A stretch of 64,000 nt of DNA from Kushneria pakistanensis. Its GTDB lineage: Bacteria; Pseudomonadota; Gammaproteobacteria; Pseudomonadales; Halomonadaceae. Positions within the stretch are counted from its first letter, which is position 1; the number at the start of each line of letters is the position of its first letter. The notes beneath the pieces were generated by a model. That model saw nothing but the letters and a program-made list of their open reading frames with translations, had not been told where the DNA came from and made no database searches. The stretch covers positions 62,001 through 126,000 of the forward strand of contig NZ_BMZM01000001.1 of NCBI RefSeq assembly GCF_014652795.1, read 5' to 3'. Position numbers and translations under genes: made by a program. Below are positions 30,501 to 44,265 of this stretch, piece after piece.

Positions 30501-33500
30501 TCTGTCTCGCATACCGATGCGGCTGGCAACATCGGCAGCGCCGAGACCATCCGCGACTACGCGGTGGACATCACACCACCGGCGCTGACCATTCAGCTCG
30601 ACACCATTGCCGGCGATAACATCGTCAACGCAGATGAGGCCAACCAGACCATTCCGGTCACCGGTTCGGTCAGCGGCGAGTTTGCGGCCGGCGATATCGT
30701 CACCCTGGCGGTCGGCAACCAGACGTACACCGGCGCGGTCAACGCCGACGGCACGTTCTCGATCAATGTGCCGGGCAGCCAGCTGGCACAACATGATGCG
30801 ATCCGCGCTGACGTCAGCCACACCGACGCAGCAGGAAATATCGGCTCGGCCAACACCGCAACCAGCTATGCGGTCGATACGACCATTCCCGTGGTCACGA
30901 TCTCGCTGGATACCATCGCCGGCGATGACATCATCAACGCCGCAGAAGCGGCACGTGACGTGGCCATCACCGGCCGCGCCGGTGGCGATGCCGTACCCGG
31001 CGATACCGTCACTGTCTCGATCGGCGGGCAGAACTACTCAACGGTTGTTGGGCAGAACGGCGCATTTAGCGTCGCCGTGCCCGGAAGCGTGTTGGCTCAG
31101 ATCGGCGTCAACAGTGTGTCGGCCTCCGTCTCGCATACCGATGCTGCCGGCAACGTTGGCAGTGCCACAACCAGCCGCGATTACGCGGTGGACACCACAC
31201 CACCGGCGCTGACCATCCAGCTGGATACCATCGCCGGCGATAACATCCTCAACGTTGATGAAGCCAATCAGTCTATTCCGATTACAGGGTCGGTCAGCGG
31301 CGAGTTTGCTGCAGGCGATATCGTCACCCTGACAGTCGGCAACCGGGTCTATACCGGAGCGCTTGATGCCGACGGCACCTTCGCGATAAATGTCCCCGGC
31401 AGCCAGCTGGCACAAAACGATACGATTCGTGCTGGCGTTCGTCATACCGATGCGGCGGGCAACACAGGTTCAGCCAACACATCAGCCAGCTATGGCGTGG
31501 CGGAAGATGTTCCAGTCGTCACGATTACACTGGATACCATCGCCGGCGATGACGTGATCAATGCCGCGGAAGCCGAGCAGGATGTCACCATCACCGGTCG
31601 CGCCGGTGGTGATGCTGTGCCCGGAGATACCATCACGGTCAGCGTGGGCAATCAGAGTTATACGGCCACTGTTGGCCAGAACGGCGCGTTCACCGTGGCC
31701 GTGCCCGGTAGCGTGCTGGCTGCCGCTGGTGCCAAAAGTGTATCGGCATTGGTAAGCCACACTGACGCTGCAGGGAATACCGGCAGCGCCGAGACCATCC
31801 GAGACTACGCGGTAGATACCACGCCGCCGGCACTTTCAATCACCCTGGGCACTGTCGCTGGCGACAACATCGTCAACGCCGAGGAAGCGGGGCGCGATAT
31901 TCCGGTGACCGGTACGGTCAGCGGTGAATACGCCGCCGGTGACATCGTCACCCTGACGGTCGGCAACCAGACGTATACTGGCGCGGTGAACGCCGATGGC
32001 ACCTTCTCGATCAACGTGCCCGGCAGTCAGCTGGCACAACATGATGCGGTTCGCGCCGAGGTCAGTCACACCGACGCGGCGGGCAATATTGGCAGTGCCA
32101 ACACCGCAACCAGCTACGGCGTCGACACGACCGTTCCGGTGGTGACGATCTTGCTGGACACGATTGCCGGCGATGACGTCATCAACGCGGCGGAAGCGGC
32201 GCAGGATGTGGCCATCACCGGCCGTGCCGGTGGCGATGCGGTGGCTGGTGACACCGTCACAGTCAATGTGGGCAACCAGAGCTATACGGCCACCGTCGGT
32301 CAGAATGGCGCGTTCAGCGTTGCGGTGCCGGGCTCGGTGCTGGCTCAGGCTGGCGCGAATAGTATCTCGGCCTCTGTCTTGCATACCGATGCTGCGGGCA
32401 ACGTTGGCAGCGCCACGACCATCCGCGATTACGCGGTGGATACCACGCCACCGGCGCTGACCATCCAGCTCGACACCATTGCCGGCGATAACATCGTCAA
32501 CGCAGATGAGTCGAACCAGCCCATTCCGGTCACCGGCTCGGTTTCTGGTGAGTTTGTGACTGGTGACATCGTCACCCTGACGGTCGGCGACCAGATGTAC
32601 ACCGGCGCGGTGAATGCCGATGGCACGTTCTCGATCAACGTGCCCGGCAGTCAGCTGGCACAACATGATGCAATCCGTGCCGAGGTTAGCCATACCGACG
32701 CGGCAGGCAATACCGGCTCGGCCAATATTGCGGCCAGCTACGCGGTTGATACTTCGATTCCGGTTGTCACCATCAGCCTCGATACGATCGCTGGCGATGA
32801 CGTCATCAACGCCGCGGAAGCGGCGCAGGATGTGACCATCACTGGTCGCGCCGGTGGTGACGCCGTACCCGGCGATACGGTCACCGTCTCGGTCGATGGA
32901 CAGAACTACACCACGGTGGTGGGCCAGAACGGCGCGTTCAGCGTTGCGGTGCCCGGTAGCGTGCTGGCTGCGACTGGCACCAGTAGTGTGTCGGCCTCTG
33001 TTTCGCATACTGATGCTGCCGGCAACGTCGGCAGTGCCACAACCAGCCGCGACTACGCGGTAGATACCACGCCGCCGGAACTTGCCATCCAGCTGGACAC
33101 CATCGCCGGCGACAACATCGTCAATGCCGAGGAAGCAGGGCGCGATATTCCGGTCACTGGCTCGGTCAGCGGTGAATATGCTGCCGGTGACATCGTCACT
33201 CTGACGGTCGGCAACCAGACATACACCGGCGCGGTGAACGCCGACGGCACCTTCTCGATCAATGTCCCCGGCAGCCAGCTGGCCCAGAACGATGCGATCC
33301 GTGCTGACGTCAGCCATACCGACGCGGCAGGCAATATCGGCTCGGCCAACACCGCAGCCAGCTATGGCGTCGACACGACCATTCCGGTTGTCACCATCAG
33401 CCTCGACACCATTGCCGGCGATGACGTCATCAATGCGGCGGAAGCGGCGCAGGACGTGACCATCACCGGTCGCGCCGGCGGTGATGCGGCGCCCGGTGAT

Positions 33501-36500
33501 ACGGTCACCGTGTCAATCGGTGGGCAGAACTACATCACGGTCGTCGGTCAGAATGGCGCGTTCAGCGTCGCGGTGCCGGGCTCGGTACTGGTTGCGGCTG
33601 GTGCCAACAGTGTCGCGGCCTCCGTAAGTCACACCGATGCCGCCGGTAACACCGGCAGCGCCGAGACCGCGCGCATCTACGCGGTTGACACCACGCCGCC
33701 GGTACTTTCGATCACGCTCGATACCATCGCCGGCGACAATATTGTCAACGCCGAGGAAGCGGGGCGTGATATCCCCGTCACCGGTTCGGTCTCTGGTGAA
33801 TATGCCGCTGGCGATATCATTACCCTGACCGTCGGCAATCAGACGTATATCGGCGTGGTGAACGCCGATGGCACCTTCTCGATCAATGTCCCCGGCAGTC
33901 AGCTGGCTCAGAACGAGGCGATCCGTGCTGACGTCAGTCATACCGATGCTGCAGGCAATACTGGCTCGGCCAACACGGCAGCCAGCTACGGCGTTGACAC
34001 GACCGTTCCGGTGGTGACGATCTCGCTGGATACCATCGCCGGCGATGACATCATCAACGCTGCAGAAGCGGCACGTGACGTGGCCATCACTGGTCGCGCC
34101 GGTGGCGATGCCGTACCCGGTGATACGGTCACCGTGTCAATCGGTGGGCAGAACTACTCAACGGTTGTTGGGCAGAACGGTGCTTTCAGCGTCGCGGTGC
34201 CTGGAAGCGTGTTGGCTCAGGCCGGCGCCAATAGTGTCTCGGCATCGGTCAGTCATGCCGATGCGGCTGGCAACGTCGGCAGCGCTGAAACTATCCGCGA
34301 CTATGCGGTTGATACCACGCCACCGGCGCTGACCATCCAGCTTGACACCATTGCCGGCGATAACATTGTCAACGCTGATGAGTCGAACCAGAGCATTCCG
34401 GTCACCGGGTCGGTCAGCGGTGAATACGCCGCGGGTGACATCGTTACCCTGACAGTGGGTCAGCAGACGTATACCGGTGCCGTGAATACCGATGGCACGT
34501 TCAGCATCAATGTGCCTGGCAGTCAGCTGGCTCAGAACGAGGCGATCCGTGCCGAGGTCAGCCACACCGATGCGGCAGGCAATACTGGCTCGGCCAACAC
34601 GGCAGCCAGCTACGGCGTCGACACGACCATTCCCGTGGTGACGATCTCGCTGGATACCATCGCCGGCGATGACGTCATCAACGCCGCGGAAGCCGAGCAG
34701 GATGTGACCATCACCGGCCGTGCCGGCGGCGACGCCGTGTTAAATGATACGGTGACCGTCTCGATCGGCGGGCAGAACTACTCAACGGTTGTTGGGCAGA
34801 ACGGTGCGTTCAGCGTGGCTGTTCCCGGTTCGGTACTGGCTGCCGCTGGCGCCAATAGTGTCTCGGCCTCTGTCTCGCATACCGATGCCGCCGGCAACGT
34901 CAGCAGTGCCACAACCAGCCGCGACTACGCGGTAGATACCACGCCGCCGGAACTTGCCATCCAGTTGGATACCATCGCCGGTGACAACATCGTCAATGCC
35001 GAGGAAGCAGGGCGCGATATTCCAGTTACCGGTTCGCTATCTGGTGAATACGCTGCCGGTGACATCGTCACCCTGACGGTCGGCAACCAGACGTACACCG
35101 GCGCGGTGAACGCCGATGGCACGTTCTCGATTAACGTGCCTGGCGCGCAACTTGCAGCCAATGACGTCTTGCAGGCGGACGTCAGTCACAACGACGCCGC
35201 GGGCAATACTGGCTCGGCCAACACCGCTACCAGCTACGCGGTTGATACCTCGATTCCGGTTGTCACGATCTCTCTGGAGTCGATCGCCGGCGATGATGTC
35301 ATCAATGCCGCGGAAGCGGCGCAGGATGTGACCATCACCGGCCGCGCCGGTGGTGATGCCGTACCCGGCGATACGGTCACCGTCTCGGTCGGCGGACAAA
35401 ACTACACCACAGTCGTAGGGCAGAACGGCGCATTTAGCATAGCTGTTCCCGGCTCTTTACTGGCTGCCGCTGGCGCCAGCAGTGTGTCGGCCTCCGTCTC
35501 GCATACCGATGCTGCCGGCAACGTCGGCAGCGCCGAGACCATCCGCGATTACGCGGTCGACACCACACCACCGGCGCTTTCAATCACGTTGGACACCATC
35601 GCTGGTGACAACATCGTCAATGCCGAGGAAGCAGGGCGCGATATTCCGGTGACCGGTTCGGTCAACGGCGAGTTTGCAGCTGGTGACATCGTCACCCTGA
35701 CGGTTGGTAACCAGACCTACACCGGCACGGTGAGCGCTGACGGCAGCTTCTCGATCAACGTGCCGGGTAGTCAGCTGGCTCAGAATGACGCGATCCGCGC
35801 TGACGTCAGTCATACCGATGCTGCAGGCAATACTGGCTCGGCCAATACGGCTGCCAGCTACGGCGTCGACATGACCATTCCGGTTGTCACGATCTCGCTG
35901 GACACGATTGCCGGCGATGACGTGATCAATGCTGCCGAGGCCGAACGCGATATCAACATCACCGGCCGCGCCGGTGGTGACACCGTACCCGGCGATACGG
36001 TCACCATCTCGGTCGGTGGACAGAACTACTCAACGGTCGTGGGCCAGAGCGGCACCTTCAGTGTGGCCGTGCCGGGCTCGGTGCTGGCGAATGCCAGCGT
36101 CGACAGGGTCAGTGCGTCCGTCTCGCATGCTGATGCCGCGGGTAATGTCGGCAATGCCACAACGTCGCGTGATTATCGTGTCGATGTTCTGCCCCCGGAA
36201 GCACAGGCCGATACGGGAAGTACACAAGAGGATGTCACGCTAAGCGTTGATGCGGCCAATGGTGTGCTTGCCAACGATACGGATCGTGATAGCGACGATA
36301 CGATGCTTCGTGTGGTGGCCGTCAACGGGGAAACCGGCGGCGTTGGTCATGCGGTCGCGGGCTCCAACGGCGGCCAGTTCGTGCTGGCAGCGAATGGCAG
36401 TTACCAGTTCCAGCCGGGGGACGCCTTTGACCATCTGCCGGCCGGGCAAACGGCGACCACGCAGGTCAGCTACACGGTCAGCGATGATCAGGGCAACGCC

Positions 36501-39500
36501 AGCACCACCACCCTGACGGTGACCGTTACCGGCACCAATGATCTGCCGGTCATTACCGGGACAACGACCGGTAGTGTGACAGAAGCCACGATCACCCTGG
36601 CGCAGGACGCCGAGCGGACCACCCATCAGGACCTGCATACGGTGACCGGTTCGCTGGCCGGCACGCTGACAGGACTGCTGAATCTAGGTGTTTTGCCCAA
36701 CACGGTCGTGCCCGGCATCGGCACGCTGGGGCTTTTGAAGCTCAATACCGATGGCAGCTTCAGCTATCAGATCGATCGCACGAGCCTGGGCACGCTGATC
36801 GAGGGACAGACCAGGGTGGATCTGTTCCAGTTCACCGATACCCTGGGCAATACCCATTCGGTCAGCGTGACGCTGGTAGGGACGGCGCAGGGTGCGGTGG
36901 CCGGTCAGCCCATCATTGATGGGCTGGTGGGCAACACGCTGCAGCTGGCCGGCGAACTGCCGCTCGTGGCAGGCGTGACGCTCAACCCCGGTGCAGCCAT
37001 TCCAGCGCTGGGCGCGCTGGGTACCCTGACGATCGGTGTCGACGGCCGCTTTGTCTATAGCCTGCTCAGTGGCGGTGCGCCGGTACTGGCGAAGGGTGAG
37101 GTTCGTGCCGAAGTCTTCAATTACGTGGATGCCTCCGGCAACACGCACAGTGTGACGATCAATCTGGTCGGTACCGGCGGCGTGCCGGTGATTGCCGGTC
37201 CCGGCGATCTGGTGGGAAGCGGTGGTAATGGTACCGGTACGGGCGACTCGACCGCCCAGCAGCTGCTGACGACCTCGGGCGTGCTGCACGTTACCGATGT
37301 CGATACCGGAGAGAGTGCCTTTGTACCGGAAAGAACCCAGGCGGCGCCCGGTACGCTGGGGACGCTTTCCATCACGCCCGATGGCCAGTGGCACTATCAG
37401 GTCAACAACGAGCAGGTGCGCTATCTCAAGGCGGGAGAGACCCGCGAAGAGAACTTCACGGTTTATACCGTTGATGGCACCGCCCAGAACATTACGGTCA
37501 CGATCAACGGCATCAATAATCCGGCCGTGATCGGCGGTCAGGATACCGGTGTTGTCACGGAAGTGGTGCCTGCAGGTGACACCTCGGTGCTGACCAGCAC
37601 CGTGGCCTCGATCGGTGGGCTTCTCGGCGGCGTGCTCGGCAGTGTGTCACTGCTGTCCACGGCCATCCTGCCGGTGCTGGGCACACTGGGACATCTGTCG
37701 ATTGATGTCTCCGGCAACATCGGCTATCGCATCGACAACGGCCTGCTGCCGACACTGGCCGCCGGTCAGGTCAAGGTGGAAACCTTCAATGTAACGGATA
37801 CCAGCGGCCACTCGCATCAGGTCACGGTCAATCTCGTAGGCACTCCCGAGGGGACCCGGATAGGTCTGCCCATCGTGGATGGCCTGCTGGCTCAGGGCGG
37901 GCAGCTCAATACCGGACTCAACCTCTCGCTGGATCCGACCAGCCTGGTATCAGGCAGTGGCAATCTGGGCAGCCTGAGTATCAATGCGGCCGGTCAATGG
38001 ACCTATCACGTTAACAACAGTGCGACGCTATCGCTGGGCGCAGGCGTGGTGAAGCCCGAGACCTTCATGGTGAAGGATCTGCTGGGCAATGTGCATACCA
38101 TCGTGGTCAATCTGACCGGTGCCCCCGGCGGTGCATTGGTCAGTCTGCCGGGCACGGGCAGCGACAGTACGGACCCGATGCTGGTCACCAGTGGTGTGCT
38201 GACCATTCGTGATGCCGATGCCGGGGAAGCGCTCTTCAATCCGGCAAGCGTGACGGCGCCTGCCGGAACACTCGGGCATCTGACGCTCGCGTCCGACGGA
38301 CAGTGGGTCTACAGCGTGCCCAACAGCGCCATCGCTTACCTGAGTGCCGGCCAGACAAAAGTGGAAACCTTTACCGTCACCACGCTGGATGGCACGGCGC
38401 ACACCATTACGGTCACCGTGATCGGCAAAAACAGCCCGGTCAGCGCTACGGCAGATACCGGCACCATCGATGAAGATCACTCGCTGGTTGTGGATGCCGC
38501 CCACGGTGTGCTGAGCAATGACCGCGACCCGGACGCCACTGCGCATCTGAGCGTCAGCGCCGTGAACGGTTCATCCAGTGGTGTAGGTCAGACGATAGCC
38601 GGCAGCCACGGCGGCAGCTTTATTCTCAATGCCGACGGCAGTTACACCTTCAATCCCGGTACAGCATTCCAGAAACTGGCCGAGGGCAGTCAGCAGACCA
38701 CCTCGATTACCTATACCGTCAGCGACGGGCAGGGCAGTACGGCGTCGACCACACTGACTGTCACCGTGACCGGCAATGTGGATGCACCGACCATTCAGGT
38801 CGTGGATCAGAGTATTGGCAGCGGCGGCATTCTGGGGGGCTCGCTGGGCCTGGTAGCCGACGTCTATCACGGCGCGGCCGCCTCCCTGACGCAAACGCTG
38901 GGCGGGGTGATCAGTGGTCTTGGTGGAGTCGTTGGCGGCGTCGGAACGCTGCTGACCGATACCAGTACGTTGCTCGGGGGCAGTGGTTCGCTGCTCGGTG
39001 GCCTCGTCGGTGGTGTGGGCGGGACACTGTCCGGTACCGGTTCCACGGTCAGCAATGTGGGCGTGGGCGTCGGCGAGCTCGATCTGCTGGGTGCGCTTGT
39101 CCCCAACACAACGACAACGGCCTCGACCGGACTGAACACCTCCATTGCCGCCGGCAACGCCTATGCAAGCCAGGGCATGATCTATCTGGAGGGCGGGCAT
39201 ACCTACACCTTCAGCGGCAGTACGCATGGAGCAGCACTGCTGTCCGTCGGCGGACAGGCGCTGCTGGCCGCTACATCACTGGGGGGCACCTACAACTCGG
39301 TGGCCTTTACGCCCACGGCCAGCGGCTACTATCCGGTCGAGCTGTATGCGGCCAATACCTCAACGAGTGCGCAGAATTTCTCGATCGGGCTGAGCATGGA
39401 TGGCGGTTCGGTGCTGCCGCTCTCGGCACTCAACTTCGGTCTTTTCGGCAGCTCCGGTGCGCTGGTCGGCGCTCAGCTGGCCTTCTCACCGCTCACCGTC

Positions 39501-42500
39501 AATGCCGGCATCAGCTATTACCCGGTGCATGAAAACCAGGGGATGACCGGCACCCGCATCGAGCTGGGTACGCCGAAGGCAGCGCTGACCGATACGGTCG
39601 GCAGCGAGACGCTGTCAATCTCGGCCAGCAAACTGCCGGTGGGCTCGGTGCTCAGCGATGGCGCCGGCCACAGCGTTACGATCACTTCAAACAACCAGTC
39701 GGTGTCGCTCGATGGCTGGTCACTGCCCAATCTGAAGCTTTTGCCACCGGCAGGCTTTGTCGGGGTCATCCCGATGGTCTTTACGGCCACGGCGACCGGC
39801 GTTCACGGTGGGCAGGCGTCGAGCTCGGTGACGCAGAACGTCGCCGTTTTTGCTGCCAACCCTGATCGCGGCAGTGTCACGGAAGATCAGGCGCCCGATA
39901 CGCTGACCACGACCAACACGCTGTTGCTGGTGGATGGCCAGAATCAGCAGATCGTCATTGATCCCGCCAGCGTGACGCCGGCACAGGGCAACCTGGGCAG
40001 CCTCACCATCAATCCCCAGGGGCAGTGGACCTATAGTGTCTCCAATGTCGCGACCCAGTCACTGGGCATGGGCCAGACGAAGATCGACAGCTTTACCGTC
40101 AGGGCGGCCGACGGCTCGACACAGACCATTCGTGTCACGGTCAATGGCGTCAACGACGCGCCGGTAGCGGTGGCCGATACGGGCACGACCGGTGAAAGGA
40201 CGACGCTGGTGGTCAACGCCGCCAACGGTGTGCTGGCCAACGATCGTGATGTCGACAGCGGTGACACGCTGCGCGTTACCCAGGTGAACGGTACTGCAGC
40301 GGGGCTGGGCAGCACGGTGACAGGCAGCCATGGTGGCGTCTTTGTGCTCAATGGCGATGGCAGTTACAGCTTCAATCCGGGGTCGGACTTCAACCGTCTG
40401 GCAGTCGGTCAGACGGCGACCAGTACGGTCAGCTATACCGTCAGCGACAACCACGGCGCCAGTACGACCACGACGCTGACGGTCACCATCACGGGTACCA
40501 ATGACGCGCCGATCGCGCGTCCCGATACCGGCACCACCAACGAGGATACCCGTCTCACCGTCAATGCCACCAACGGTGTGCTGGCCAACGATACCGATAT
40601 CGATGCTGGCACTGTGCTGAGCGTGGCGGCCGTCAACGGGGCGGGCGCCGGCGTGGGTGCTGCCGTGGCCGGCAACGGTGGCGGTACCTTCGTGATCAAT
40701 GGCGATGGCAGCTACACCTTCGATCCGGGCCAGGCCTTCCAGAACCTGACCGAGGGGGCCAGCAAGACCTCATCGGTGCAGTACACCGTCAGCGACGGCC
40801 AGGGGGGCACGGCTGTCAGCACCCTCACGGTGACCATCACCGGTGCCGTGGACAGGCCGGTCATCAGCGTGGTCGAGCATTCGCTTACCGCAGTCGAGAC
40901 CGGAGCGCTGGCCAACAGTCTGGGGCTGGAGGTCACCTACTATCAGCAGGTGGCCAACACCACGGCGTGGAATACGGCCGCAAGCCTGCCCACGCTCATG
41001 GCGGACAGAACCCCGACCACGCAGGGCACCGTCAGTGGCGGCATCAACTACACCGTCAATGCCGGTGATGCCTACAGCGTCAAGGGCGTGATGTATCTGG
41101 AAGCCGGGCACAGCTACCGCTTTACCGGCAACTCCGACGATACGCTGCTGTTCACGGTGGGTGATCAGACGCTGCTGGGCAAGAACTTCAACTCGTGGGG
41201 CACCTACAACACCGCCACCCTCACGCCCACGGTCAGCGGCTACTACCCGGTCGGGGTCTACATGACCAACTATACCGGGGCCGGCAACCTGGCCATGACG
41301 GTTGCGGTGGACGGCGGGCTGCCTCAGATACTCAACAATACCAATTTCGCGCTTTATCCCGGTATTGGTGCGGTTTCAAATGCCGCGTTGCCCTTTACGC
41401 CGCAGCAGACCGACGCCAGCGGCTATCGCTACTATGCCGTGAAGGAAGATCAGGGCGTCACCGGTACCCGTATTGAGCTGGGGACACCTGCGGCAGCCCT
41501 GACGGACACGATCGGGCCGGCAGAAACGCTGAAGCTGAGCATTGCCAATCTGCCGGCAGGCTCCGTGCTCAGTGACGCCGCCGGTAATAGCGTTGCGATT
41601 ACCAGTACGACGCAGCAGGTGTCATTGACCGGCTGGTCGCTGGATACCCTGCGCCTGATGCCGCCGGCCGGCTATACCGGCACCATCGCGACGCTCTATA
41701 CCGCAACGGCTGTAGGCGTGAATGGTGGTACGGCAAGCACCACCGTAACCCAGAACGTGCTGGTCTTCCCGGCATCGAATTCAACCGGTGCGGTGACGGA
41801 AGACACCAACAGCACGCTGACCAGCAGCAATACCCTTGTGGTGCTGGATAGCGCCAATCAGCCGGTCGCCTTCCAGGCCGGCACCGGTGCACCGGTAGGC
41901 AATACGCTGGGCTCGCTTTCCATCGATGCCAGCGGCAGATGGACCTATAGCGTGGACAACGCAAAGGTGCAGTCGCTCGGCGCCGGGGCCACAAAGGTGG
42001 AAAGTTTCACCGTGACAGCCGCTGACGGTTCAAGACAGACGATTTCGGTCACCATCAAGGGCGTCAATGATGCGCCGGTGGCGATGGCCGATCACGCCTG
42101 GGTCAGCGGACAGGGCCAGCAGAAGGTCGTCTATCTCTCGACCAGTACCGGCACGCTGGAAGCCTGGAACCTGACCACCGGCAGTCAGACCAGCCTCACC
42201 ATGAAAACTTCCACCGGGGCGGCCCTGCCTACCCTTGGAGACATTGCCACCAGCAACACGCCCGGGCGGCTATATGGGGTGAGCTACTCGACCACATCAG
42301 GTGGCACCGTGCTTTACAGCATCAACGCTGCCACGGGCGTTGCGACATCGGTGGGGACGCTTGCCGGCACGCTGGGACTTGCGGCCCTGACCCTGATGCC
42401 CAGCGGCCAGCTGCTGGCGGCCAGCTATAGCAACAACGGCATCTACCAGATCAATCCGTTGACGCTTCAGGTCACAAAGGTCGCCAACAGTTCCTTCCTG

Positions 42501-44198
42501 TCAGGCGGCGATCTGCAGTACGTCGGTGGCCATCTTTACGGCTCGGATCAAAGCGGTCGGGTCTATGAGCTTGCCATCAACAGTGACGGCACGATCAGGA
42601 CCACCAGCGGTAACGCCACGGCCACGCTGGTGGCGACCATGCCGGCGCAGGTGTATGGGCTGGGCGAGGATGCCAGTGGTCGTCTGTTGATCATCACCAC
42701 GGACAACCGTGCCACACCCATGGACGTGAATACCGGGGCGCTGGGGGCACCGACGGCGCTGACGGCACTGGGCAGCGGCATGCTGTATGGCACGGCCGGC
42801 AATGTCGGGTTGAGTACCGAAGGAACGCCCACGGCAACCGGCAATGTGCTGGCCAATGACAGTGATATCGATGCGGGAGACCGGCTGGTCGTTACCGGCG
42901 TCAGCAACGCTGCGGCCGGCAGCACGGCTGCCGTAACGGCCGGCAGCAACGTGATCATCCATGGGGTCTACGGCACGCTGACGCTGTCTGCCGATGGCAG
43001 CTACAGCTATACCCTGGATGCCAGCCGGCCGACCAGCCGTGCGCTGCTGGGGGGCAAGGCGGCCGATGACACCTTCAGCTACACCATCAGTGACGGCAAG
43101 GGCGGCACGGCCACGGCCACGCTTGCCGTGCATGTCACCGGCAGTACGCACAATTATGCGCCCACCGCGTCGAACTTCACGGTCATGCTGACGACCACCA
43201 GTATCAGCAATGACGTGGTGTACATCGACTTCCCGGGCCTTGGCAAATTCAATGATGCGGAAAGCGGTGCAAGACTGGGCGTGGTGATTACCTCCATCCC
43301 CGTCAACGGCGTGCTCTATTCCGGCACGACCGCAGTCACGGAAAATGATGTGCTCTCCGGCAAGGTGTTTGACCCCACCACGCTGACCTATAACCCGGCG
43401 GATCGGACAACGTCTCTGCTGGGGCTGTTACCAAGTGATGCCGGCCCGAGTGCGGACAAGTTTACCTTTGCCACGGTCGATGGCAGCGGCCAGCACAGCG
43501 ACGACCATACCGTCACGCTCAGCACCAATACCCTGCTGGGACTGGGCGCGGGCACCTCCATCAATGTGACCTCCGGCAGCAGCGGTACGGCCGGGGCAGA
43601 CATGATGGTCGGCACGACCGGCGGCGATATCCTCACCGGCGGTGACGGCGACGATCTTCTGTTCGGCTATGGCGGTAACGATACCCTGCGCGGCGGGGCC
43701 GGCAACGATCGTCTCTACGGCGGGTCAGGCAATGACCTGCTGGACGGCGGTACCGGCAATGATCTGCTGGTGGGTGGCTCCGGCAACGACATCCTGACCG
43801 GCGGCGAAGGCAGCGATACCTTTGCCTGGATGCGTGGCGATCAGGGCACCAGCGCCAGCCCGGCCGTGGATCGAATCACCGACTTCACCCGCGGCAGCGG
43901 CGGCGATGTGCTCGATCTGTCGGATCTGCTCGATATCGGTGGCAGTGGCAGCAACGCTCAGGATGCAAGTCTTGCCTCCCAGTACCTGCACTTCGTCAAG
44001 GGTGAGGCCAGCGGAGCACCGGGAACAGCAAGCAGCAACGGCTCGACGCTCGAGATCAAGACCGACGGGCCCGGAGGCGCCGTGACCCAGAAGATCGTGT
44101 TCAGCGGCGTGGATTTCACCACCCTGGGCAATTCCGATACAGAGATCATCAAGGCGCTGCTGGATAACGGCAATCTCAAGACCAATCTGGATGGCTAG
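18594..44198 (+). CDS. lapA-like: Giant LapA-type RTX adhesin (8534 aa), retained by T1SS
   Basis: A cell-surface adhesin about 0.85 MDa in size. In order it has: an N-terminal retention module (residues 1-100); a di-alanine site P102-A-A-G105 that fits LapG cleavage; a Gly-rich spacer; six copies of a 12-residue Thr/Pro/Gly repeat (177-248); and 54 Ig-like domains of about 103 residues (255-5867). Then come VCBS/cadherin-like domains (5868 to about 8300) that include two PA14-like modules (about 6749-6953 and 7441-7603). A propeller-like insertion lies at about 7831-8080. The protein ends with seven RTX nonapeptides (8348-8410) and a C-terminal secretion signal. It is followed by exporter genes and lapD-lapG. 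By analogy with Pseudomonas LapA, the retention module plugs the outer-membrane channel and anchors the protein for biofilm attachment. The ligand is unknown. Confidence 0.93.
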   Translation: MAAYTVARVDGVVLLLDPRKLVAQGMVLPENAVLMAADGGRVILADGTVLSLSAGQAATLIGTEGVPELVVVQQPTDVDPDIAALQAAIAAGQDPTEIQQAPAAGASQDGGGGSLSDGGGFSQAFDVDRSGREQQTEYRYSANFNDPGTTRTPSTSSGFADNPDADNTAPPTSPATGGSTTTPTDPNTGGGTTTPTDPNTGGGTTTPTDPNTGGGKTTPTDPNTGGGTTTPTDPNTGGGTATPTDPNIGGGTATPAVTIALNTVADDDIINADEARSSLTISGTVGGNAIAGDTVTITIGDHAYMTLVDESFSFSIAVPGDILASSDTVIATISHAYGSGVSTATTTHAYTTSLNAPVVSISLDAIAGDDVLNASESGQNITLTGVAGGDAVAGDPVTISIGSQNYTTVVGTDGVFSISVPGSVLAQADAVTAGISHRDAAGNIGSATTSRDYAVNATPPELAIQLDTIAGDNIVNAEEAGRDIPVTGSVSGEYAAGDIVTLAVGNQTYTGEVNADGTFSINVLGAQLAADNVLQADVSHTDAAGNLGSANTATSYAVDTSIPVVTISLDTIAGDDVINAAEAERDINITGRAGGDAVPSDTVTVSIGGQNYSTVVGQNGAFSVAVPGSVLAAAGANNVSASVSHTDAAGNVGSATTSRDYAVDTTPPALSITLDTIAGDNIVNAEEAGRDIPVTGSVSGEFVTGDIVTLTVGDQTYTGAVNADGTFSINVPGSQLAQHDAIRAEVSHTDAAGNTGSANTATSYSVDTILPVVTISLDTIAGDDVINAAEATQDVTIIGRAGGDAVPGDTITVSVGNQSYTATVGQNGAFTVAVPGSVLAAAGANSVAASVSHTDAAGNTGSAETARNYAVDTTPPALTIQLDTIAGDNIVNAEEAGRDIPVTGSVTGEYAAGDIVTLTVDNQTYTGAVNADGTFSINVPGSQLAQNNAIRADASHTDAAGNIGSANTAASYGVDTIIPVVTISLDTIADDDVINAAEAARDVAITGRAGGDAVAGDTVTVSVGGQNYTTVIGQNGAFSVAVPGAVLANAGADRVSASVSHTDAAGNVGSTTISRDYAVDTTPPVLSITLDTIAGDNIVNAEEAGRDIPVTGSVSGEYAAGDIVTLTVGNQTYTGAVNADGTFSINVPGSQLAQNDAVRADVSHTDAAGNIGSANTAASYGVDTTIPVVTISLDTIAEDDVINAAEAEQDVAITGRAGGDAALGDTVTVSVGGQNYSTVVGQNGAFSVAVPGSVLAAAGASSVSASVSHTDAAGNIGSTETIRDYAVDTTPPALTIQLDTIAGDNIVNAEEAGRDIPVTGSVSGEFATGDIVTLTVGQQTYTGAVNADGTFSINVPGSQLAQHDAVRAEVSHTDAAGNIGSANTATSYGVDTTVPVVTILLDTIAGDDIINAAEAVQDVVITGRAGGDAVAGDTVTVSVGGQNYTTVVGQNGAFSVLVPGSVLANAGVDRVSASVSHTDAAGNTGSATTARDYAVDTTPPALTIQLDTIAGDNIVNADEANQTIPVTGSVTGEYVAGDIVTLTVGNQTYTGAVSVDGSFSINVQGSQLAQNEAIRADVSHTDAAGNLGSANTATSYGVDTTIPVVTISLESIAGDDVINAAEAAQNVTITGRAGGDAALGDIVTVSVGNQSYTAIVGQNGAFSVAVPGSILATTGANSVSASVSHADAAGNVGSAETSRDYAVDTTPPALAIQLDTIAGDNIVNADESNQTIPVTGSVSGEFVTGDIVTLTVGDQTYTGAVNADGTFSINVPGSQLAQNEAIRADVSHTDAAGNIGSANTAASYGVDTTIPVVTISLDTIAGDDVINAAEAAQDVTITGWAGGDAVPGDTVTVSIGGQNYSTVVGQNGAFSVAVPGSVLAAAGANSVSASVSHTDAAGNVGSATTIRDYAVDTTPPALTIQLDTIAGDNIVNAEEAGRDIPVTGSVMGEYAAGDIVTLTVGRQTYTGAVNADGTFSINVPGSQLAQHDAIRADVSHTNAAGNIGSANTAVSYGVDTTIPVVTISLDTIAGDDVINAAEAAQDVAITGRAGGDAVPGDTVTISVSGQNYTTVVGQNGAFTVAVPGSVLAAAGASSVSASVSHTDVAGNTGSAETARNYAVDTTPPELVIQLDTIAGDNIVNAEEAGRDIPVTGSVTGEYAAGDIVTLTVGNQTYTGAVNADGTFSINVPGNQLAQNDAIRADVSHTDAAGNTGSANTAASYGVDTTIPVVTISLDTIAGDDVINAAEAERDINITGRAGGDAVPGDTVTVSIGGQNYSTVVGQNGAFTVAVPGSVLAAAGTSSVSASVSHTDAAGNVGSATTSRDYAVDTTPPALTIQLDTIAGDNIVNADGSNQTIPVTGSVSGEFVTGDIVTLTVGQQTYTGAVNADGTFSINVPGSQLAQFDAIRADVSHTDAAGNIGSANTAASYGVDTNIPVVTISLDTIAGDDVINAAEAEQDVAITGRAGGDAVAGDTVTVSVGGQNYSTVVGQNGAFSVAVPGSVLAQAGANSVSASVSHADAAGNVGSAETIRDYAVDTTPPALTIQLDTIAGDNIVNADESNQTIPVIGAVSGEYAAGDIVTLTVGQQTYTGAVNADGTFSVNVPGSQLAQNDAIRAEVSHTDAAGNIGSANTAVSYGVDTTIPVVTISLDTIAGDDIINAAEAAQDVAITGRAGGDAVAGDTVTVSVGGQNYTTVIGQNGAFSVAVPGSVLAATGANSVSASVSHTDAAGNVGSAETIRDYAVDTTPPVLSITLDTIAGDNIVNAEEAGRDIPVTGSVNGEFAAGDIVTLTVGQQTYIGAVNADGSFSINVPGSQLAQNDAIRADVSHTDAAGNIGSTNTAASYGVDTTIPVVTISLDTIAGDDVINAAETERDINITGRAGGDAVPGDTVTVSVGGQNYSTVVGQNGAFSVAVPGSVLATSGANSVAASVSHTDAAGNVGSATTSRDYAVDTTPPALTIQLDTIAGDNIVNAEEAGRDIPVTGSVSGEYAAGDIVTLTVGQQTYTGVVNADGTFSINVPGSQLAQNDAVRAEVSHTDAAGNIGSANTAVSYGVDTTVPVVTISLDTIAGDDIINAAEAARDVAITGRAGGDAVAGDTVTVSIGGQNYTTVVGQNGVFSVAVPGSVLAAIGANNVAASVSHTDAAGNVGSATTSRDYAVDTTPPTLAIQLDTIAGDNIVNAEDAGRDIPVTGSVSGEFAAGDIVTLTVGQQTYTGAVNADGTFSINVPGSQLAKYDAIRADVSHTDAAGNTGSANTAASYGVDTTIPVVTITLDTIAGDDVINAVEAEQDVTITGRAGGDAVAGDTVTVSIDGQNYTTVVGQNGAFSIAVPGSVLTAAGANSVSASVSHTDAAGNTGSAETARNYAVDTTPPALSITLDTIAGDNIVNAEEAGRDIPVTGSVNGEFAAGDIVTLTVGNQTYTGAVNADGTFSIDVPGSQLASSDAIRAEVSHTDAAGNTGSANIAASYAVDTSIPVVTISLDTIAGDDVINAAEAESDINITGRAGGDAVPGDTVTVLVSGQNYITVVGQNGAFSVAVPGSVLATAGANSVSASVSHTDAAGNTGSATTARDYAVDTTPPALAIQLDTIAGDNIVNAEEAGRDIPVTGSVSGEYAAGDIVTLTVGQQTYTGAVNADGTFSINVPGSQLAQYDAIRADVSHTDAAGNIGSANTAASYGVDTTVPVVTISLDTIAGDDVINAAEAEQDVAITGRAGGDAVAGDTVTVSVGNQNYTATVGQNGAFTVAVPGSVLAAAGASSVSASVSHTDAAGNVGSAETARTYAIDTTPPVLSITLDTIAGDNIVNAEEAGRDIPVTGSVTGEYAAGDIVTLTVGQQTYTGAVNADGTFSINVPGSQLAQNDAIRADVSHTDAAGNIGSANTAASYGVDTTIPVVTISLDTIAGDDVINAAEAEQDVTITGRAGGDAVPGDTVTVSISGQNYTTVVGQNGAFSVAVPGAVLVNAGIDRVSASVSHTDAAGNIGSAETIRDYAVDITPPALTIQLDTIAGDNIVNADEANQTIPVTGSVSGEFAAGDIVTLAVGNQTYTGAVNADGTFSINVPGSQLAQHDAIRADVSHTDAAGNIGSANTATSYAVDTTIPVVTISLDTIAGDDIINAAEAARDVAITGRAGGDAVPGDTVTVSIGGQNYSTVVGQNGAFSVAVPGSVLAQIGVNSVSASVSHTDAAGNVGSATTSRDYAVDTTPPALTIQLDTIAGDNILNVDEANQSIPITGSVSGEFAAGDIVTLTVGNRVYTGALDADGTFAINVPGSQLAQNDTIRAGVRHTDAAGNTGSANTSASYGVAEDVPVVTITLDTIAGDDVINAAEAEQDVTITGRAGGDAVPGDTITVSVGNQSYTATVGQNGAFTVAVPGSVLAAAGAKSVSALVSHTDAAGNTGSAETIRDYAVDTTPPALSITLGTVAGDNIVNAEEAGRDIPVTGTVSGEYAAGDIVTLTVGNQTYTGAVNADGTFSINVPGSQLAQHDAVRAEVSHTDAAGNIGSANTATSYGVDTTVPVVTILLDTIAGDDVINAAEAAQDVAITGRAGGDAVAGDTVTVNVGNQSYTATVGQNGAFSVAVPGSVLAQAGANSISASVLHTDAAGNVGSATTIRDYAVDTTPPALTIQLDTIAGDNIVNADESNQPIPVTGSVSGEFVTGDIVTLTVGDQMYTGAVNADGTFSINVPGSQLAQHDAIRAEVSHTDAAGNTGSANIAASYAVDTSIPVVTISLDTIAGDDVINAAEAAQDVTITGRAGGDAVPGDTVTVSVDGQNYTTVVGQNGAFSVAVPGSVLAATGTSSVSASVSHTDAAGNVGSATTSRDYAVDTTPPELAIQLDTIAGDNIVNAEEAGRDIPVTGSVSGEYAAGDIVTLTVGNQTYTGAVNADGTFSINVPGSQLAQNDAIRADVSHTDAAGNIGSANTAASYGVDTTIPVVTISLDTIAGDDVINAAEAAQDVTITGRAGGDAAPGDTVTVSIGGQNYITVVGQNGAFSVAVPGSVLVAAGANSVAASVSHTDAAGNTGSAETARIYAVDTTPPVLSITLDTIAGDNIVNAEEAGRDIPVTGSVSGEYAAGDIITLTVGNQTYIGVVNADGTFSINVPGSQLAQNEAIRADVSHTDAAGNTGSANTAASYGVDTTVPVVTISLDTIAGDDIINAAEAARDVAITGRAGGDAVPGDTVTVSIGGQNYSTVVGQNGAFSVAVPGSVLAQAGANSVSASVSHADAAGNVGSAETIRDYAVDTTPPALTIQLDTIAGDNIVNADESNQSIPVTGSVSGEYAAGDIVTLTVGQQTYTGAVNTDGTFSINVPGSQLAQNEAIRAEVSHTDAAGNTGSANTAASYGVDTTIPVVTISLDTIAGDDVINAAEAEQDVTITGRAGGDAVLNDTVTVSIGGQNYSTVVGQNGAFSVAVPGSVLAAAGANSVSASVSHTDAAGNVSSATTSRDYAVDTTPPELAIQLDTIAGDNIVNAEEAGRDIPVTGSLSGEYAAGDIVTLTVGNQTYTGAVNADGTFSINVPGAQLAANDVLQADVSHNDAAGNTGSANTATSYAVDTSIPVVTISLESIAGDDVINAAEAAQDVTITGRAGGDAVPGDTVTVSVGGQNYTTVVGQNGAFSIAVPGSLLAAAGASSVSASVSHTDAAGNVGSAETIRDYAVDTTPPALSITLDTIAGDNIVNAEEAGRDIPVTGSVNGEFAAGDIVTLTVGNQTYTGTVSADGSFSINVPGSQLAQNDAIRADVSHTDAAGNTGSANTAASYGVDMTIPVVTISLDTIAGDDVINAAEAERDINITGRAGGDTVPGDTVTISVGGQNYSTVVGQSGTFSVAVPGSVLANASVDRVSASVSHADAAGNVGNATTSRDYRVDVLPPEAQADTGSTQEDVTLSVDAANGVLANDTDRDSDDTMLRVVAVNGETGGVGHAVAGSNGGQFVLAANGSYQFQPGDAFDHLPAGQTATTQVSYTVSDDQGNASTTTLTVTVTGTNDLPVITGTTTGSVTEATITLAQDAERTTHQDLHTVTGSLAGTLTGLLNLGVLPNTVVPGIGTLGLLKLNTDGSFSYQIDRTSLGTLIEGQTRVDLFQFTDTLGNTHSVSVTLVGTAQGAVAGQPIIDGLVGNTLQLAGELPLVAGVTLNPGAAIPALGALGTLTIGVDGRFVYSLLSGGAPVLAKGEVRAEVFNYVDASGNTHSVTINLVGTGGVPVIAGPGDLVGSGGNGTGTGDSTAQQLLTTSGVLHVTDVDTGESAFVPERTQAAPGTLGTLSITPDGQWHYQVNNEQVRYLKAGETREENFTVYTVDGTAQNITVTINGINNPAVIGGQDTGVVTEVVPAGDTSVLTSTVASIGGLLGGVLGSVSLLSTAILPVLGTLGHLSIDVSGNIGYRIDNGLLPTLAAGQVKVETFNVTDTSGHSHQVTVNLVGTPEGTRIGLPIVDGLLAQGGQLNTGLNLSLDPTSLVSGSGNLGSLSINAAGQWTYHVNNSATLSLGAGVVKPETFMVKDLLGNVHTIVVNLTGAPGGALVSLPGTGSDSTDPMLVTSGVLTIRDADAGEALFNPASVTAPAGTLGHLTLASDGQWVYSVPNSAIAYLSAGQTKVETFTVTTLDGTAHTITVTVIGKNSPVSATADTGTIDEDHSLVVDAAHGVLSNDRDPDATAHLSVSAVNGSSSGVGQTIAGSHGGSFILNADGSYTFNPGTAFQKLAEGSQQTTSITYTVSDGQGSTASTTLTVTVTGNVDAPTIQVVDQSIGSGGILGGSLGLVADVYHGAAASLTQTLGGVISGLGGVVGGVGTLLTDTSTLLGGSGSLLGGLVGGVGGTLSGTGSTVSNVGVGVGELDLLGALVPNTTTTASTGLNTSIAAGNAYASQGMIYLEGGHTYTFSGSTHGAALLSVGGQALLAATSLGGTYNSVAFTPTASGYYPVELYAANTSTSAQNFSIGLSMDGGSVLPLSALNFGLFGSSGALVGAQLAFSPLTVNAGISYYPVHENQGMTGTRIELGTPKAALTDTVGSETLSISASKLPVGSVLSDGAGHSVTITSNNQSVSLDGWSLPNLKLLPPAGFVGVIPMVFTATATGVHGGQASSSVTQNVAVFAANPDRGSVTEDQAPDTLTTTNTLLLVDGQNQQIVIDPASVTPAQGNLGSLTINPQGQWTYSVSNVATQSLGMGQTKIDSFTVRAADGSTQTIRVTVNGVNDAPVAVADTGTTGERTTLVVNAANGVLANDRDVDSGDTLRVTQVNGTAAGLGSTVTGSHGGVFVLNGDGSYSFNPGSDFNRLAVGQTATSTVSYTVSDNHGASTTTTLTVTITGTNDAPIARPDTGTTNEDTRLTVNATNGVLANDTDIDAGTVLSVAAVNGAGAGVGAAVAGNGGGTFVINGDGSYTFDPGQAFQNLTEGASKTSSVQYTVSDGQGGTAVSTLTVTITGAVDRPVISVVEHSLTAVETGALANSLGLEVTYYQQVANTTAWNTAASLPTLMADRTPTTQGTVSGGINYTVNAGDAYSVKGVMYLEAGHSYRFTGNSDDTLLFTVGDQTLLGKNFNSWGTYNTATLTPTVSGYYPVGVYMTNYTGAGNLAMTVAVDGGLPQILNNTNFALYPGIGAVSNAALPFTPQQTDASGYRYYAVKEDQGVTGTRIELGTPAAALTDTIGPAETLKLSIANLPAGSVLSDAAGNSVAITSTTQQVSLTGWSLDTLRLMPPAGYTGTIATLYTATAVGVNGGTASTTVTQNVLVFPASNSTGAVTEDTNSTLTSSNTLVVLDSANQPVAFQAGTGAPVGNTLGSLSIDASGRWTYSVDNAKVQSLGAGATKVESFTVTAADGSRQTISVTIKGVNDAPVAMADHAWVSGQGQQKVVYLSTSTGTLEAWNLTTGSQTSLTMKTSTGAALPTLGDIATSNTPGRLYGVSYSTTSGGTVLYSINAATGVATSVGTLAGTLGLAALTLMPSGQLLAASYSNNGIYQINPLTLQVTKVANSSFLSGGDLQYVGGHLYGSDQSGRVYELAINSDGTIRTTSGNATATLVATMPAQVYGLGEDASGRLLIITTDNRATPMDVNTGALGAPTALTALGSGMLYGTAGNVGLSTEGTPTATGNVLANDSDIDAGDRLVVTGVSNAAAGSTAAVTAGSNVIIHGVYGTLTLSADGSYSYTLDASRPTSRALLGGKAADDTFSYTISDGKGGTATATLAVHVTGSTHNYAPTASNFTVMLTTTSISNDVVYIDFPGLGKFNDAESGARLGVVITSIPVNGVLYSGTTAVTENDVLSGKVFDPTTLTYNPADRTTSLLGLLPSDAGPSADKFTFATVDGSGQHSDDHTVTLSTNTLLGLGAGTSINVTSGSSGTAGADMMVGTTGGDILTGGDGDDLLFGYGGNDTLRGGAGNDRLYGGSGNDLLDGGTGNDLLVGGSGNDILTGGEGSDTFAWMRGDQGTSASPAVDRITDFTRGSGGDVLDLSDLLDIGGSGSNAQDASLASQYLHFVKGEASGAPGTASSNGSTLEIKTDGPGGAVTQKIVFSGVDFTTLGNSDTEIIKALLDNGNLKTNLDG
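19122..19337 (+). repeat. 36-bp tandem repeat, six copies (Thr/Pro/Gly linker)
   Basis: Six consecutive 36-bp units encode [12 protein letters not shown] with small changes (one Lys, one Ile, some Ala). They form a flexible linker between the retention module and the Ig-like array. Close copies with synonymous changes make copy number a likely site of variation. Confidence 0.9.
19356..36194 (+). repeat. 54 tandem Ig-like domains; 25 AB units in 624-bp register
   Basis: Three starter domains (19356, 19662, 19971) precede 25 consecutive units whose IP/VP boundaries fall at 20280 plus exact multiples of 624 up to 35880. A final A-type domain ends at 36194. Each unit has an A domain of 105 residues ([40 protein letters not shown]) and a B domain of 103 residues ([40 protein letters not shown]). 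They resemble bacterial Ig-like domains of BapA-type adhesins. Every boundary I located fits the register without an insertion or deletion. Confidence 0.92.
43635..43823 (+). repeat. Seven RTX nonapeptide repeats
   Basis: Seven 27-bp units of the calcium-binding pattern GGxGxDxLx, including [18 protein letters not shown] and DGGTGNDLL. They precede the C-terminal type I secretion signal and are expected to fold in calcium outside the cell. Confidence 0.95.
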
Positions 44199-44265
44199 AA
44201 AAGGAGCAAGGGCGCTGTCGGCGGGAAATAGGCCCATAAAGCAGCGCTATTCATTTCAGGAGCTG

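Noticed and set aside
19356-36194. CRISPR or satellite-type repeat array
   Set aside because: The units are long, fully coding, in frame, and encode folded Ig-like domains; there are no spacers.
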